DNA from: JACKCD01 sp041390905
GTDB taxonomy: Bacteria; Chloroflexota; Anaerolineae; Promineifilales; Promineifilaceae
Direction of reading: 5' to 3'
NCBI GenBank assembly: GCA_041390905.1
Contig: JAWKPA010000013.1
Location: forward strand, 868,001-932,000
DNA length: 64,000 bases
Within the stretch, counting starts at the first letter, position 1; every line of letters begins with the position of its first letter. Below, one piece after another: positions 1 through 8,332 of the stretch. The position numbers and the translations under genes were made by a program. A model generated the notes under the pieces. It did no database searches and was not told the DNA's origin. It was given only the letters and a program-made list of their open reading frames with translations.

Positions 1-2
1 CC

Positions 3-836
3 GAGCGCATTTTGGAGCTGATGCAGCAGGAGACGGAGATTGATGAGAATGCGGCCGGCTACAGCCAGCCGATGCGCGGCGAAATCCGCTTTGAAAACGT
101 GACCTTTGGCTATGATGGAGCCACCCCCATTTTGCAAAACATTTCGTTTACGGCCAGCCCCGGTGAAACGGTGGCGATTGTGGGGCAAACGGGCAGCGGC
201 AAAAGCACGCTGACCAAGCTGGTGAACCGGACGTATCCGGTGGTGGCGGGGGAGAAAAACGGCCGTATTTTGATTGATGGCATAGACGTGGGCGCGTGGC
301 AGCTTGATGCCCTGCGCTCCCAGATTAGCGCCATCGAGCAGGATATTGTGCTGTTTTCTCGCTCCGTGGCCGACAACATCGCCTTTGGGGTGGGCAAGGA
401 TGTGGAGCGTGAGCTGATTGTGCAGGCGGCACAAGAGGCGCAGGCCCACGACTTTATCACCCAGTTCAAGGATGGTTATGACACCATCGTTGGTGAGCGC
501 GGCACCACGCTTTCAGGTGGGCAGCGGCAGCGGCTGGCGATTGCCCGCGCCCTGCTTACCAACCCCAGCATTCTCATCCTCGATGACGCCACCAGTGCTA
601 TTGACAGTGCCACCGAGGACAAAATTCAGACAGCGATCAACCGGGTGTCGGCCGGCCGTACCACCCTGATGATTACCCACCGCCTGTCGCAAATCCGCCG
701 CGCCGACAAAATTTTGGTGCTGCGTCAGGGGCGGCTGATTGACCAGGGCAGCCACGCAGAGCTGCTGGAACGGTGTGGGCTGTATCAGCGGATTTTTGGC
801 AGCCGCGTTAACCGCTCTCAGCCAATTGCCAAATAG
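3..836 (+). CDS. ABC exporter ATP-binding domain, 3' part
   Basis: The reading frame is open to the left edge, so this is the C-terminal end of a longer gene. It encodes the nucleotide-binding domain of an ABC exporter: Walker A GQTGSGKST, Q-loop region AIEQDI, signature LSGGQRQRLAI, Walker B ILILDDATSAID and switch His in MITHRLSQIR. The linker E-R-I-L-E-L-M just before the domain is typical of membrane-fused half-transporters, so the missing 5' part probably holds six membrane helices. The substrate cannot be told. Its last 19 bp overlap the 3' end of the convergent hisH gene. Confidence 0.93.
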   Translation, partial: ERILELMQQETEIDENAAGYSQPMRGEIRFENVTFGYDGATPILQNISFTASPGETVAIVGQTGSGKSTLTKLVNRTYPVVAGEKNGRILIDGIDVGAWQLDALRSQISAIEQDIVLFSRSVADNIAFGVGKDVERELIVQAAQEAQAHDFITQFKDGYDTIVGERGTTLSGGQRQRLAIARALLTNPSILILDDATSAIDSATEDKIQTAINRVSAGRTTLMITHRLSQIRRADKILVLRQGRLIDQGSHAELLERCGLYQRIFGSRVNRSQPIAK

Positions 837-1429
837 TTGCGCAAAATTTGCAGCCCCACGCGCTGGCTTTTTTCCGGGTGGAATTGCAGCCCGTAGACAT
901 TTTCGCGGTGGACGATGGCGGTAAACGGCCGTTCATAAACGGCCGTTGCCACCGTGTTTGCCGGGTCAACGGGGGCGCAGTAGTATGAGTGGACAAAGTA
1001 GGCGTGGTCACGCTGGTTGATGCCAGTCAGCAGCGGGTGATCCGCCGCAAATTCCAGCTCATTCCACCCCATGTGCGGCACTTTCAGCCCATTGCCCACA
1101 AAGCGCGTCACGTGGCCGGGAATCAGCCCCAGCCCGGTGTGGTTGCCCATCTCGTCGCTGCTGTCAAACAAAAACTGCATTCCCACGCAAATGCCCAGCA
1201 GCGGCACCCCCCGCGCCACCGCTTCCTGAATCGGCTCCTCCAGCCTCCGTGCCCGCAGTGCCCCAATGCCGGAGCCAAACGCCCCCACCCCCGGCAGCAC
1301 CAGCTTGCGCCCCCGCGCCACCACCGCCGGGTCAGCCGTCAGCTCCACCTCCGCGCCAATAAATTCAAATGCTTTTTGTGCCGAGCGAATGTTGCTCGCG
1401 CCGTAATCTATCATGGTGATTTTGGTCAT
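818..1429 (-). CDS. hisH: Imidazole glycerol phosphate synthase, glutaminase subunit HisH
   Basis: A 203-residue class I glutamine amidotransferase that supplies ammonia to HisF in histidine synthesis. It shows the start M-I-D-Y-G-A-S-N, the oxyanion/nucleophile region PLLGICVGMQFLF with catalytic Cys, and LQFHPEKSQ with the His-Glu pair near the end. I chose the ATG at 1429 because codons upstream to 1528 are translated spacer repeat. It is the last his gene of the leftward operon; hisF and hisA are not in the window. The 3' end overlaps the convergent ABC gene by 19 bp. Confidence 0.95.
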   Translation of the reverse strand: MTKITMIDYGASNIRSAQKAFEFIGAEVELTADPAVVARGRKLVLPGVGAFGSGIGALRARRLEEPIQEAVARGVPLLGICVGMQFLFDSSDEMGNHTGLGLIPGHVTRFVGNGLKVPHMGWNELEFAADHPLLTGINQRDHAYFVHSYYCAPVDPANTVATAVYERPFTAIVHRENVYGLQFHPEKSQRVGLQILRNYLAIG

Positions 1430-1440
1430 AGTCGCAGCAT

Positions 1441-1503
1441 TAGAGATTGGAGACTGGAGATTAGAGATTGCTGTTCTTCTACAATCTCCAGTCTCCAATC
1501 TCT
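1441..1503. repeat. Family A inverted repeat (GGAGATT/AATCTCC)
   Basis: The left arm repeats variants of GGAGATT/GGAGACT; the right arm is its complement (CAATCTCCAGTCTCCAATC). It would fold into a long hairpin between hisH and the phosphoesterase gene. Confidence 0.9.
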
Positions 1504-1509
1504 GTTTTG

Positions 1510-2226
1510 TTAGTGCTTTATCCACCACTCCGCATGTGGCATTCCGCTAGCGAAGGCAGCTTGGTGAACGGCCGTTACATCCACTGCCACCTGCCGCAGA
1601 TCAACGGAAAAACGGCCGTTGGTGTCAGTGAGCAGCGCATATTCTGCCCACGGCGGTGTTTGCGCCTGCCCGTTCACCCGCAGATAGGGCATTCCCACAC
1701 TGCCAGGGTTTAGCAGCAGCTTGTCCTGATAGCGTCGGGCAAAGGGCTGGTGGGTGTGGCCGCCAGCAAAAATGGTGGCCGCCAAGCCATCGAGAAAGGA
1801 GGATAGCTCTGTGTCTGGGATGGTGGCAACAATGATGTCTTTGTTGTGGCGGGGCGAGCCGTGGAAGCAGAGCAGCGATTGGCCACCGAGATCCAACGTG
1901 ACCGTTTTTTGGAAGGTTTGGAGGAAGGCGCGATCAACGGCCGTTAATAGCCCCGCATTCCACAGGTCAATGTCACAAACCCGCCGATAGAAGTCGGAAT
2001 CTCCCCCCCACGGTTCGGGGTTCAGCAACCACTCATCGGTGTTGCCCTGCACAATCGGAATGCCCAATTCGCGTAGCCGCGTCAGCACCTCACCCGGCTG
2101 CGGCCCCGTCGCCGCTACGTCGCCCAAGCACACCATTTGGTCAGGGGCTTCGTGGGCAATATCGGCTAAAACTGCTTCTAAGGCCACTAAATTGCCGTGG
2201 ATGTCGGAAAGAATTGCTATTTTCAT
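1510..2226 (-). CDS. Calcineurin-like metallophosphoesterase (YfcE/MJ0936-like)
   Basis: A 238-residue two-metal phosphoesterase. Motifs in order: SDIHGN, GDVAATGP, GNTDEW, HGSPRH, GGHTHQP and a late NPGSVGMP, as in the compact single-domain YfcE/MJ0936 family that hydrolyses phosphodiesters. The start at 2226 (MKIAILSDIHGN) is preferred over 2268, since the longer version begins inside a family A repeat. It lies between hisB and hisH in the same orientation, but no link to histidine synthesis is known for the family; probably an operon passenger. Substrate unknown. Confidence 0.9.
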   Translation of the reverse strand: MKIAILSDIHGNLVALEAVLADIAHEAPDQMVCLGDVAATGPQPGEVLTRLRELGIPIVQGNTDEWLLNPEPWGGDSDFYRRVCDIDLWNAGLLTAVDRAFLQTFQKTVTLDLGGQSLLCFHGSPRHNKDIIVATIPDTELSSFLDGLAATIFAGGHTHQPFARRYQDKLLLNPGSVGMPYLRVNGQAQTPPWAEYALLTDTNGRFSVDLRQVAVDVTAVHQAAFASGMPHAEWWIKH

Positions 2227-2235
2227 CAGATTTAT

Positions 2236-2288
2236 TACTGGGGATTGGAGATTGAAGCAGGACGACAATCTCCAATCTCCAATCTCTA
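2236..2288. repeat. Family A inverted repeat
   Basis: Arms GGGATTGGAGATTG and CAATCTCCAATCTCCAATCTC around a short loop, filling the gap between hisB and the phosphoesterase gene. Confidence 0.9.
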
Positions 2289-2289
2289 T

Positions 2290-2886
2290 TTACAAACTCC
2301 CCTTCGTAGATGGCACCCCATCCCGACGCGGGTCAAGGGAAACGGCCGTTCGTAACGCCCGCCCCAACGCCTTAAACAACGCCTCCGCCTTGTGGTGGTC
2401 GTTGCGCCCCTCCACTTTGGCGTGCAGCGTCAGCCCGGCATGGACGGCCACCGACTCAAAAAAGTGCTGCACCAGGTCGGTGGGGTATTGGCCGATGGCC
2501 GGGGTGGCCCAACTGGCGTTAAAGACGCAGTACGGCCGGCCGCTAAAATCCACCGCCACAAACCCCAACGCCTCATCCATCGGCACATAGGCGTGGCCCA
2601 TGCGGAAAATCCCCCGTTTGTCGCCAATCGCCTGCCCCAACGCCTGCCCCAGCACAATCCCCACATCCTCAATGGTATGGTGGGCATCAATATGCAGGTC
2701 GCCTGTTGCCGCCACCGTCAAATCAAACAGCCCATGCACCGCCAACGCCGTCAGCATATGGTCTAAAAACCCTACCCCTGTTTGAATATGGTAGACTCCG
2801 TTACCATCCAGATTGATCGTTAGGCTGATTTGTGTTTCTTTTGTTTGTCGCTCTATATTTGCTATTCTTTCCATTTGGTTACTCAT
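2290..2886 (-). CDS. hisB: Imidazoleglycerol-phosphate dehydratase HisB
   Basis: A 198-residue monofunctional IGPD, sixth step of histidine synthesis. The characteristic motifs GFLDHMLTALAVHG, DAHHTIEDVGIVLGQA and the late DDHHKAEALFKALGRAL give the two Mn-binding histidine/glutamate sets. Length matches the stand-alone bacterial enzyme, without the phosphatase half of the enterobacterial fusion. It starts 6 bp after the stop of the membrane-protein gene, suggesting translational coupling. Confidence 0.97.
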   Translation of the reverse strand: MSNQMERIANIERQTKETQISLTINLDGNGVYHIQTGVGFLDHMLTALAVHGLFDLTVAATGDLHIDAHHTIEDVGIVLGQALGQAIGDKRGIFRMGHAYVPMDEALGFVAVDFSGRPYCVFNASWATPAIGQYPTDLVQHFFESVAVHAGLTLHAKVEGRNDHHKAEALFKALGRALRTAVSLDPRRDGVPSTKGSL

Positions 2887-2892
2887 TTGCTG

Positions 2893-4026
2893 TTAAAGGC
2901 CTGTAAGAAGCTGCACCAGAAAAAATATTACCACTATAGCAAGGACACTTGAGATCTTGTTTAGCCCTCGCTGGCGATTTTCAGTTTCATAGGTAATGCG
3001 GGTGTTTTTTCTAAACCCTCGAGCAAAGTTTATTGTTCGCTTGATAGAGACTAAAGTGATCGCTTCAAGCAGACCATCTAATAGCACTATTCCCGCAAAA
3101 ATAGGAAAAGTTCCAAGGAATGCTTTCAAGGTATCGGGTAGCCCTGAGGTAAAAATGGCTAACATCATAGAAATCCAGGCCATTACCCATAGAAAGGGTA
3201 GATTAAAGAGGAGAAGATATACCCATTTTTTCTTTGGATGCTTAGCACAAAACACATCGGGGAGCATACCTGCTTGTTTCTTGGGGCGTGACGCTTCGGA
3301 TACTAATAATGTGGCAAGCCCCATTGCTAATCCCCAAAAAGGCGAACTATTTATAGCTTGATTTGTTTGTTCTCCATTTATTCGTTCATTGTAAACGTTG
3401 TTTTCGGTTAGCGTAAATGAATCAAGCATGTGTGTGAATATTGCTGCTGATTCTGAACTTGGCTCCTTGCTCCAAAACTCTACAATAATCCCAGTGTTTT
3501 CGTCGGTTAATAGATAATAATGGGTCAGCTCCCAACTTTCAGATAGATATTCAAATTCCTGTTTGTCGGCCAAATAGTTTTTACTGCCAATTTGCAGTTG
3601 TTGTAGATTGCCCTTGCTTATAGCCTTATCACTGGAGCTAAAATTTTCTCTGTCCCATTGGGCGAGCAAATCAAGAGTTGCGTCTTCAAGCGGGACAATG
3701 TAAACCCACAAAGAGTGGTTCTTTCCCGTCAGGAATCGCCCATCGTGAATGATCGCTCTGACATGCTTGATGCCTCGAAATCCAGCAGACCCTTGTTTGC
3801 TTGCCGTCCAATTGGCGGGATAGTCAATAGAAAATCTGTATTCAGGATATTCAAATGTGCGCCATTTATCGGCGTTGGCTATTCTGAATACCTTCCCGGC
3901 GATGAAAATGAGAACTACGCCAAGAATGAAGGTAGGCAGCGGAATAGGTATGCCGAAAAAATGAGCTTTTTGTTTGCGAAGGTTTGTGATTAACTTGCCT
4001 AGGTTCATATCCAATCTACTTGTCAT
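2893..4026 (-). CDS. Unknown membrane protein with PsbP-like region
   Basis: A 377-residue protein not assigned to a family. An N-terminal membrane segment (F-F-G-I-P-I-P-L-P-T-F-I-L-G-V-V) is followed by a soluble domain starting WRTFEYPEYRFSIDYPANWT, which resembles PsbP/lipoprotein-type domains. The C-terminal half has about four more hydrophobic segments, the last ending QLLTGL. The start at 4026 overlaps the hisC stop by 11 bp; ATG at 4008 is an alternative. Base composition is visibly AT-richer than neighbours and the gene lacks the ACGGCCGT palindrome, so it looks like a recent arrival inserted between hisC and hisB while keeping tight operon spacing. Confidence 0.75.
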   Translation of the reverse strand: MTSRLDMNLGKLITNLRKQKAHFFGIPIPLPTFILGVVLIFIAGKVFRIANADKWRTFEYPEYRFSIDYPANWTASKQGSAGFRGIKHVRAIIHDGRFLTGKNHSLWVYIVPLEDATLDLLAQWDRENFSSSDKAISKGNLQQLQIGSKNYLADKQEFEYLSESWELTHYYLLTDENTGIIVEFWSKEPSSESAAIFTHMLDSFTLTENNVYNERINGEQTNQAINSSPFWGLAMGLATLLVSEASRPKKQAGMLPDVFCAKHPKKKWVYLLLFNLPFLWVMAWISMMLAIFTSGLPDTLKAFLGTFPIFAGIVLLDGLLEAITLVSIKRTINFARGFRKNTRITYETENRQRGLNKISSVLAIVVIFFLVQLLTGL

Positions 4027-5119
4027 CAAAACTGTGTAATTGTTTCATGAGTTTGTCCGTTTGCTCTGGCGTTCCCGCGCTGATGCGGATGCAGTTGTCG
4101 AGGCCGGGTTTGTTGAAATAGCGGACGAGGATGCCCGCTTGTTCCAGGTTCCGTTTTAGCTGTTGGGCAGAACGATCTACAACCCGACACAGCACAAAAT
4201 TAGAATGGCTGGGGTAGGGCTGCAAATACGAGACGTTGCCCAATGCGGCAATCATCCGCTCCCGTTCCGCCACCAGCAGCCCAACCTTTTCGCGTAACCA
4301 CTCTTTGTCCTGTAACGCCGCCACCGCCGCCAGCTCCGCCGCCACGTTGATGTTGTACGGCTGCTTGATTTTCCACAGGTGGGGCAGCAGCCAGCGTGGA
4401 AAAGCCCCATACCCCACGCGCAGCCCGGCCAGCCCGGCCAGCTTGCTAAACGTCCGCAGCACCACCAGATTGTCATACTCTTGCACCCAGTTCATTCGGC
4501 TGGACACGCCATCCTGTTCGGCAAAATCCACATACGCTTCATCCAGCACCACCAGCAGGGGCAGGGCCAGCAGGCGGCGCAAGTCGGCTTCGGCGATGAC
4601 GCTGCCGTCGGGGTTGTTGGGGGAGCAGAGAAAGAGGATTTTGGCGTGGGGGTGGGCAGAAACGGCCGTTTCCACCCCCTCCACATCCACCTTGAAATCA
4701 GCCAAACGGGGAACGGGGATGTAGTGGCCGCTGTTAACGGCCGTTGAAAACGGATACATGCCAAACGACGGCGGGCAATCAATCACCCCATCCCTCGGCT
4801 CCAGCACCACCCGCAGCACCAAATCAATCAGCTCATCCGCCCCCGCCCCACATAGCAGATGCTCCACCGGCGTTTTCGTGTAATCAGCCAATGCTTCCCG
4901 CAGTTGCGTCGCCTCCGGGTCAGGGTAAATGTGGAAAAATTCCCCACTTTGCAGTGCTGCCAGGGCTTTGGGCGACGGCCCATACGGGTTTTCGTTGGCA
5001 TCGAGCTTCACAATCTCATCCGGCCGCCGCCCCAGCCGCCGCGACAGCACCGCAAACGGCACAATCGGCGTATAAGGCTCCATCGCCACAATTTCTTTCC
5101 GCACAAATTTTGTTTGCAT
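4016..5119 (-). CDS. hisC: Histidinol-phosphate aminotransferase HisC
   Basis: A 367-residue fold-type I PLP aminotransferase converting imidazole-acetol phosphate to histidinol phosphate. Visible motifs: KLDANENPYGPSP near the N terminus, CSPNNPDG, DEAYVDF, the PLP lysine in RTFSKLAGLAGLRVGYG and the late arginine in CIRISAG. A purine-rich site (AAAGGAAAC) precedes the ATG at 5119; ATG 5083 (MEPYTP) is an alternative. Context in the his cluster supports HisC over a general aromatic aminotransferase. Confidence 0.96.
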   Translation of the reverse strand: MQTKFVRKEIVAMEPYTPIVPFAVLSRRLGRRPDEIVKLDANENPYGPSPKALAALQSGEFFHIYPDPEATQLREALADYTKTPVEHLLCGAGADELIDLVLRVVLEPRDGVIDCPPSFGMYPFSTAVNSGHYIPVPRLADFKVDVEGVETAVSAHPHAKILFLCSPNNPDGSVIAEADLRRLLALPLLVVLDEAYVDFAEQDGVSSRMNWVQEYDNLVVLRTFSKLAGLAGLRVGYGAFPRWLLPHLWKIKQPYNINVAAELAAVAALQDKEWLREKVGLLVAERERMIAALGNVSYLQPYPSHSNFVLCRVVDRSAQQLKRNLEQAGILVRYFNKPGLDNCIRISAGTPEQTDKLMKQLHSFDDK

Positions 5120-5137
5120 AGGTGTTTCCTTTTTTGA

Positions 5138-5168
5138 AACGCAAAGATCGCAAAGATCGCAAAGGAAG
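5138..5168. repeat. Family E repeat arm (CGCAAAGAT units)
   Basis: Tandem CGCAAAGAT-like units lie here, and the complementary arm (TTTGCGCCCTTTGCGCTCTTT) lies at about 5570-5596. Together they bracket the GxxExxY gene, as if the gene sat in the loop of a repeat pair. Confidence 0.7.
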
Positions 5169-5170
5169 AA

Positions 5171-5551
5171 TTAAAGATTTAGCGCGATGCGTTTGATGCC
5201 ATGTTTCATGAGGATGACGTTGAAGTTGAGCAAGAGGCCTAGCTTGCATTTGGCGAGCTTGAGGTATGTAAGTACCTGAACTTCATGGATGGGATGGATT
5301 TTTTCAACAGCTTTTAGCTCAACAATGACCAAATTTCCAACTAAAAGATCTAGACGATAACCGCAACCCACGCTGACTCCTTTGTAGATTACAGCAAGCT
5401 CCTTTTGCCGTTGGAATGGAATATTGCGCTCGCCTAATTCGTAAGCAAGACATTGCTCATATGCTGACTCCAACAACCCCGGCCCTAATTGCTTATGAAC
5501 CTCAATGGCTGCTCCGATAATTTCGTTCGACAAACGATCTTCTTCTTTCAC
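5171..5551 (-). CDS. GxxExxY protein, PD-(D/E)XK nuclease-like
   Basis: A 126-residue GxxExxY protein, named for the motif seen here as GLLESAYE. The later stretch YRLDLLVGNLVIVELKA gives D...ExK, consistent with the PD-(D/E)XK fold; its biochemical role is not established. I chose the GTG at 5551 because AAGGAAG lies just upstream and the longer frame would run through repeat sequence and overlap hisD. The gene sits between hisD and hisC, flanked on both sides by family E repeat arms, and looks like cargo dropped into the his operon. Confidence 0.8.
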   Translation of the reverse strand: MKEEDRLSNEIIGAAIEVHKQLGPGLLESAYEQCLAYELGERNIPFQRQKELAVIYKGVSVGCGYRLDLLVGNLVIVELKAVEKIHPIHEVQVLTYLKLAKCKLGLLLNFNVILMKHGIKRIALNL

Positions 5552-5594
5552 TTTTTTTCTTCCTTTTTCTTTGCGCCCTTTGCGCTCTTTGCGT

Positions 5595-6923
5595 TTAGAT
5601 TCCCCCCCGCAAACGCGCTGCATTGGCGTGGGCTGTCAGCAGTTCGGCCTGGGCAATGCGGGCGGCAGCAGGGCTGAGGCGGGCGGAGGTGGCGTCGTCG
5701 AGTTCGATGATGCTGGTGATGCGGACAAAATCAACGGCCGTTAATGGCGAAGCAAACCGCGCCGTCCCCCCCGTCGGCATCACATGGCTCGGCCCGGCCA
5801 CATAATCGCCCAGCACCTCAAACGACCGTTCCCCCAGGAAAATGCCCCCGGCACAGTGAATTTGCTCCGCCCACTGGCGCGGGTTTTCCGTGGCAATGCA
5901 CAAATGCTCCGGGGCAAAGCTGTCGGCCAACCGCGTCGCCTCGGCCAAATCCTGGGTGATGACGATGCCGCTCTGGTTTGCCAGCGAGATGGCAATCACG
6001 TCATCGCGGCTCAGTTGCTCCGTTTGCCGGGCAACTTCGCGCTGAACGGCCGTTGCCAGCTCCCGCGACGGCGTAAACAAAATCGCCGTTGCCAGCACAT
6101 CATGCTCCGCCTGCGCCAGCAAATCGGCCGCCACCCAGACCGGATTGGCACTGTCGTCGGCAATAACGGCCGTTTCTGTTGGCCCATACAGCCCATCAAT
6201 CCCCACAATGCCATACACCTGCCGCTTCGCCAGCGTTACAAACAGCCCCCCCGGCCCCACAATCTTGTCCACCCGCGCCACCGACTCCGTGCCAAAGGCC
6301 AGCGCCCCAATTGCCTGCGCCCCGCCCATCTGGTAAACCGTCTCCACGCCGCAAATGTGCGCCGCCGCCAAAATCACGTCGGCAATGCGGCCGGTTGCCC
6401 GCTGGGGCGGGGTCGCCACCACAATCTGCCGCACCCCGGCCACCTGCGCCGGAATCACCGACATCAGCAGCGAGGAGGGGAGGGGGGCGGTGCCGCCGGG
6501 GACATAGACCCCCACCCGCTTCAGTGGCGTGACCTTTTGCCCCAGCCGCCCGCCCAGGGCATTGGTTTCCCACGACGGCAAGGGCTGGTGCTGGTGGAAT
6601 TCGCGGATGCGGCCGGCCGCCAGCCGCAGCGCGTCCATCAATTCTGGCTCCACCCGTTCAGCGGCGGCGGCAATTTCGGCCGGGTCTAGCTGGATGGCAT
6701 CCAAAGCCACGCCGTCAATTTGCGCTGTCCAGTGGCGCAGGGCCGCGTCGCCCCGCTGCCGAATTTGTTGCAGGAGGTGGGAAACGGCCGTTTCTGGCCG
6801 ACATCCCTCCCCAAACAGCCGATCCAAACTCGCCTGCAACCTTGGCGGCACCGTTGGCTCCAACGCCATCTCCCGCCGTAAAATCGTTTTTTCTGCTTCG
6901 TTTACTGAATAAATGTTGATCAT
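5595..6923 (-). CDS. hisD: Histidinol dehydrogenase HisD
   Basis: A 442-residue Zn/NAD enzyme catalysing the last two oxidations to histidine. Seen are YVPGGTAPLPSSLLM, GGAQAIGALAFG, DKIVGPGG, the E-H pair in LAQAEHD, FAPEHL, and GPSHVMPTGGTARF. The ATG at 6923 is preferred; an in-frame GTG lies at 6938. It follows hisG after a compound repeat spacer of about 140 bp. Four palindrome copies lie inside (near 5733, 6050, 6170, 6782), reading TAV or NGR. Confidence 0.96.
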   Translation of the reverse strand: MINIYSVNEAEKTILRREMALEPTVPPRLQASLDRLFGEGCRPETAVSHLLQQIRQRGDAALRHWTAQIDGVALDAIQLDPAEIAAAAERVEPELMDALRLAAGRIREFHQHQPLPSWETNALGGRLGQKVTPLKRVGVYVPGGTAPLPSSLLMSVIPAQVAGVRQIVVATPPQRATGRIADVILAAAHICGVETVYQMGGAQAIGALAFGTESVARVDKIVGPGGLFVTLAKRQVYGIVGIDGLYGPTETAVIADDSANPVWVAADLLAQAEHDVLATAILFTPSRELATAVQREVARQTEQLSRDDVIAISLANQSGIVITQDLAEATRLADSFAPEHLCIATENPRQWAEQIHCAGGIFLGERSFEVLGDYVAGPSHVMPTGGTARFASPLTAVDFVRITSIIELDDATSARLSPAAARIAQAELLTAHANAARLRGGI

Positions 6924-6936
6924 AGGAAGAATTCCC

Positions 6937-7041
6937 ACCGCAGAGAACGCAAAGATCGCAAAGGGTTCAGAAGTTCAACTTCTCACAGAAGTTGAACTTC
7001 TAGATCATCACTTTCTGCTCTGCGCTCTCTGCGGTTCAATA
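6937..7041. repeat. Nested inverted repeat, family E around family C
   Basis: Outer arms CCGCAGAGAACGCAAAGATC and CTCTGCGCTCTCTGCGG are complementary; inside is the family C palindrome AGAAGTTCAACTTCT ... AGAAGTTGAACTTCT at 6969-7001. It forms one large hairpin between hisG and hisD, showing that different repeat families nest. Confidence 0.9.
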
Positions 7042-7061
7042 AATGTATGTTCACACCATCA

Positions 7062-8078
7062 TTAAACAGCCAGCGCGGCCACCATCGCCCGATACCGCTC
7101 CGGCTCTTCTTCAAAAATGTAGGTGCAGGGGGTGACGATGACGCCGCTGCCGCCCACCTCACGCAGCTCTTTAATGGCCTGAAAGAGGTCGTTTTTGCGG
7201 ACGATAATGTTGACGGCGTACCAATTTTCGCTGCTTTGCAGGTGAGGTGCGGCCACGACCTGGGAGATGGTGGGGCCTTGCAGCCCGCGAATGTGGGGCT
7301 TGGCAAACATTTTAGCCGAAATGGCGGCGGGGGAGTCACCGCGCACGTTGGCCGTGACCTGGTAGGAGCCGCTGCCGCGCAGGTGGGCTTCGATGTATTC
7401 GAGCATGTAGCGGGCGACGGCGAGAACGTCGGGGCGGCTTTGCAGCGCATCGCGGTTGGCGATGAGGCACGCCTGGGAGTCGAGGATTTTGCCGTCGGTT
7501 AACGGCCGTAAATGGTTGTCGCGCAGCGTGACTCCCGACGATACCAAATCGGCGATGAGGTCGGCAAAGCCGATGGCGGGGGCGATTTCCAGCGTGCCTT
7601 CGACCCCAACGAGCTTGTAGGGAGCCACGTCGTGGCGGTCGAGGAAGGCGGCGGTGACGTTGGGGAATTTGGTGGCGATGCGGAGAAAACGGCCGTTTTC
7701 CCCCAGCTCCCGCGCCCAAACCGCCAAATCCGCCATTGTGTTTACCGGTACCGCCTCCGGCACGGCCAGGTTGAGCGTGCAGGGGCCGTACCCTAGCGCG
7801 TCGTGGAGCGGCAAAATGGCGTTGCTGCCGTGGCTTTTTTCGGCAATCAAATCCCAGCCGGAAATACCAAAATCCATGCTCCCTTCGCGCACCCCCACCA
7901 CAATGTCGCCGGGACGCTGGAACATGACCTTGACCCCCGGCAGCGAGGGGATGGTGGCTTCATACTGGCGCGGGTTGGGATGGTAGACCTTCATGCCACA
8001 GGCCGCCAAAAAATCGAGAGAACTACTTTGCAGCACTCCTTTGCTGGGGAGCGCGATGCGTATATCGGTTCGTGCCAT
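7062..8078 (-). CDS. hisG: ATP phosphoribosyltransferase HisG, long form
   Basis: First and committed enzyme of histidine synthesis, 338 residues. N-terminal IALPSKGVLQ, the phosphate-binding region GVEGTLEIAPAIGFADLIADLVSSG, and a C-terminal extension (about residues 230-338) matching the regulatory ACT-like domain of the long hexameric form, which is feedback inhibited by histidine. The shorter HisG_S form needs HisZ; none is seen. It is the first enzyme gene after the leader region, 146 bp beyond the hisL stop. No strong Shine-Dalgarno is visible. Confidence 0.95.
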   Translation of the reverse strand: MARTDIRIALPSKGVLQSSSLDFLAACGMKVYHPNPRQYEATIPSLPGVKVMFQRPGDIVVGVREGSMDFGISGWDLIAEKSHGSNAILPLHDALGYGPCTLNLAVPEAVPVNTMADLAVWARELGENGRFLRIATKFPNVTAAFLDRHDVAPYKLVGVEGTLEIAPAIGFADLIADLVSSGVTLRDNHLRPLTDGKILDSQACLIANRDALQSRPDVLAVARYMLEYIEAHLRGSGSYQVTANVRGDSPAAISAKMFAKPHIRGLQGPTISQVVAAPHLQSSENWYAVNIIVRKNDLFQAIKELREVGGSGVIVTPCTYIFEEEPERYRAMVAALAV

Positions 8079-8091
8079 CGTTGTAGAGGTT

Positions 8092-8149
8092 GGGGATTGG
8101 GGATTGGAGATTGCTGCATGTTACACCAATCCCCAATCTCCAATCTCCA
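8092..8149. repeat. Family A inverted repeat between attenuator and hisG
   Basis: Arms GGGGATTGGGGATTGGAGATT and CCAATCCCCAATCTCCAATC. It lies downstream of the terminator and immediately before the hisG start, so it would be in the 5' leader of the operon mRNA. Confidence 0.85.
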
Positions 8150-8155
8150 AATAAA

Positions 8156-8187
8156 AAGACCCTCCCCGGGGTTCCGAGGAGGGTCTT
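8156..8187 (-). terminator. his attenuator terminator
   Basis: Perfect 10-bp stem AAGACCCTCC / GGAGGGTCTT with a 12-nt loop, followed on the minus strand by a T run (TCTTTTTAT). It lies between the hisL stop and hisG, where read-through is needed to express the operon. A competing 5-bp hairpin GTCTT (8194-8198) / AAGAC (8183-8187) overlaps its 5' arm, a possible anti-terminator element. Confidence 0.85.
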
Positions 8188-8224
8188 GTTTGTAAGACAA
8201 ATGTAGACTCAGGCCAAAGCCACC

Positions 8225-8323
8225 TCAACCCAGGGGGTAGGAATCCCAATTGTGATGATGGTGATGGGCGGTTTGGCCGAAGATAACGGCCGTTTGGGAA
8301 AAAGTGGTGGCTAAAATCTGCAT
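8225..8323 (-). CDS. hisL: his operon leader peptide with five consecutive His codons
   Basis: A 32-codon reading frame from ATG 8323 to TGA 8225. It begins M-Q-I-L-A-T-T-F and carries HHHHH (codons 20-24, 8252-8266, CAT/CAC), ending N-W-D-S-Y-P-L-G. A terminator hairpin with T run follows about 40 bp later, then hisG. This is the classic design of ribosome-mediated attenuation: with low charged tRNA-His the ribosome stalls on the His run and the terminator is not formed. Codons 4-6 (AGCCACC, 8306-8312) are complementary to GGTGGCT just past the stop (8218-8224), a plausible switch pairing. The peptide also contains one ACGGCCGT palindrome. Function is inferred from layout. Confidence 0.85.
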   Translation of the reverse strand: MQILATTFSQTAVIFGQTAHHHHHNWDSYPLG

Positions 8324-8332
8324 AACGTCAAC

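Noticed and set aside
1430..1528. Longer N-terminus of HisH running through the spacer
   Set aside because: The added residues are a translation of the family A repeat (ISNLQSPIS); the family starts at the MTKITMIDYG ATG. The same reasoning shortened the phosphoesterase, LLM, citrate synthase, RmlA-like, MFS and glycosyltransferase genes.
6145..6689. Long antisense frames inside hisD and other GC-rich genes
   Set aside because: They are rich in Pro/Arg/His, have no homology-like motifs and lie opposite well-supported genes.
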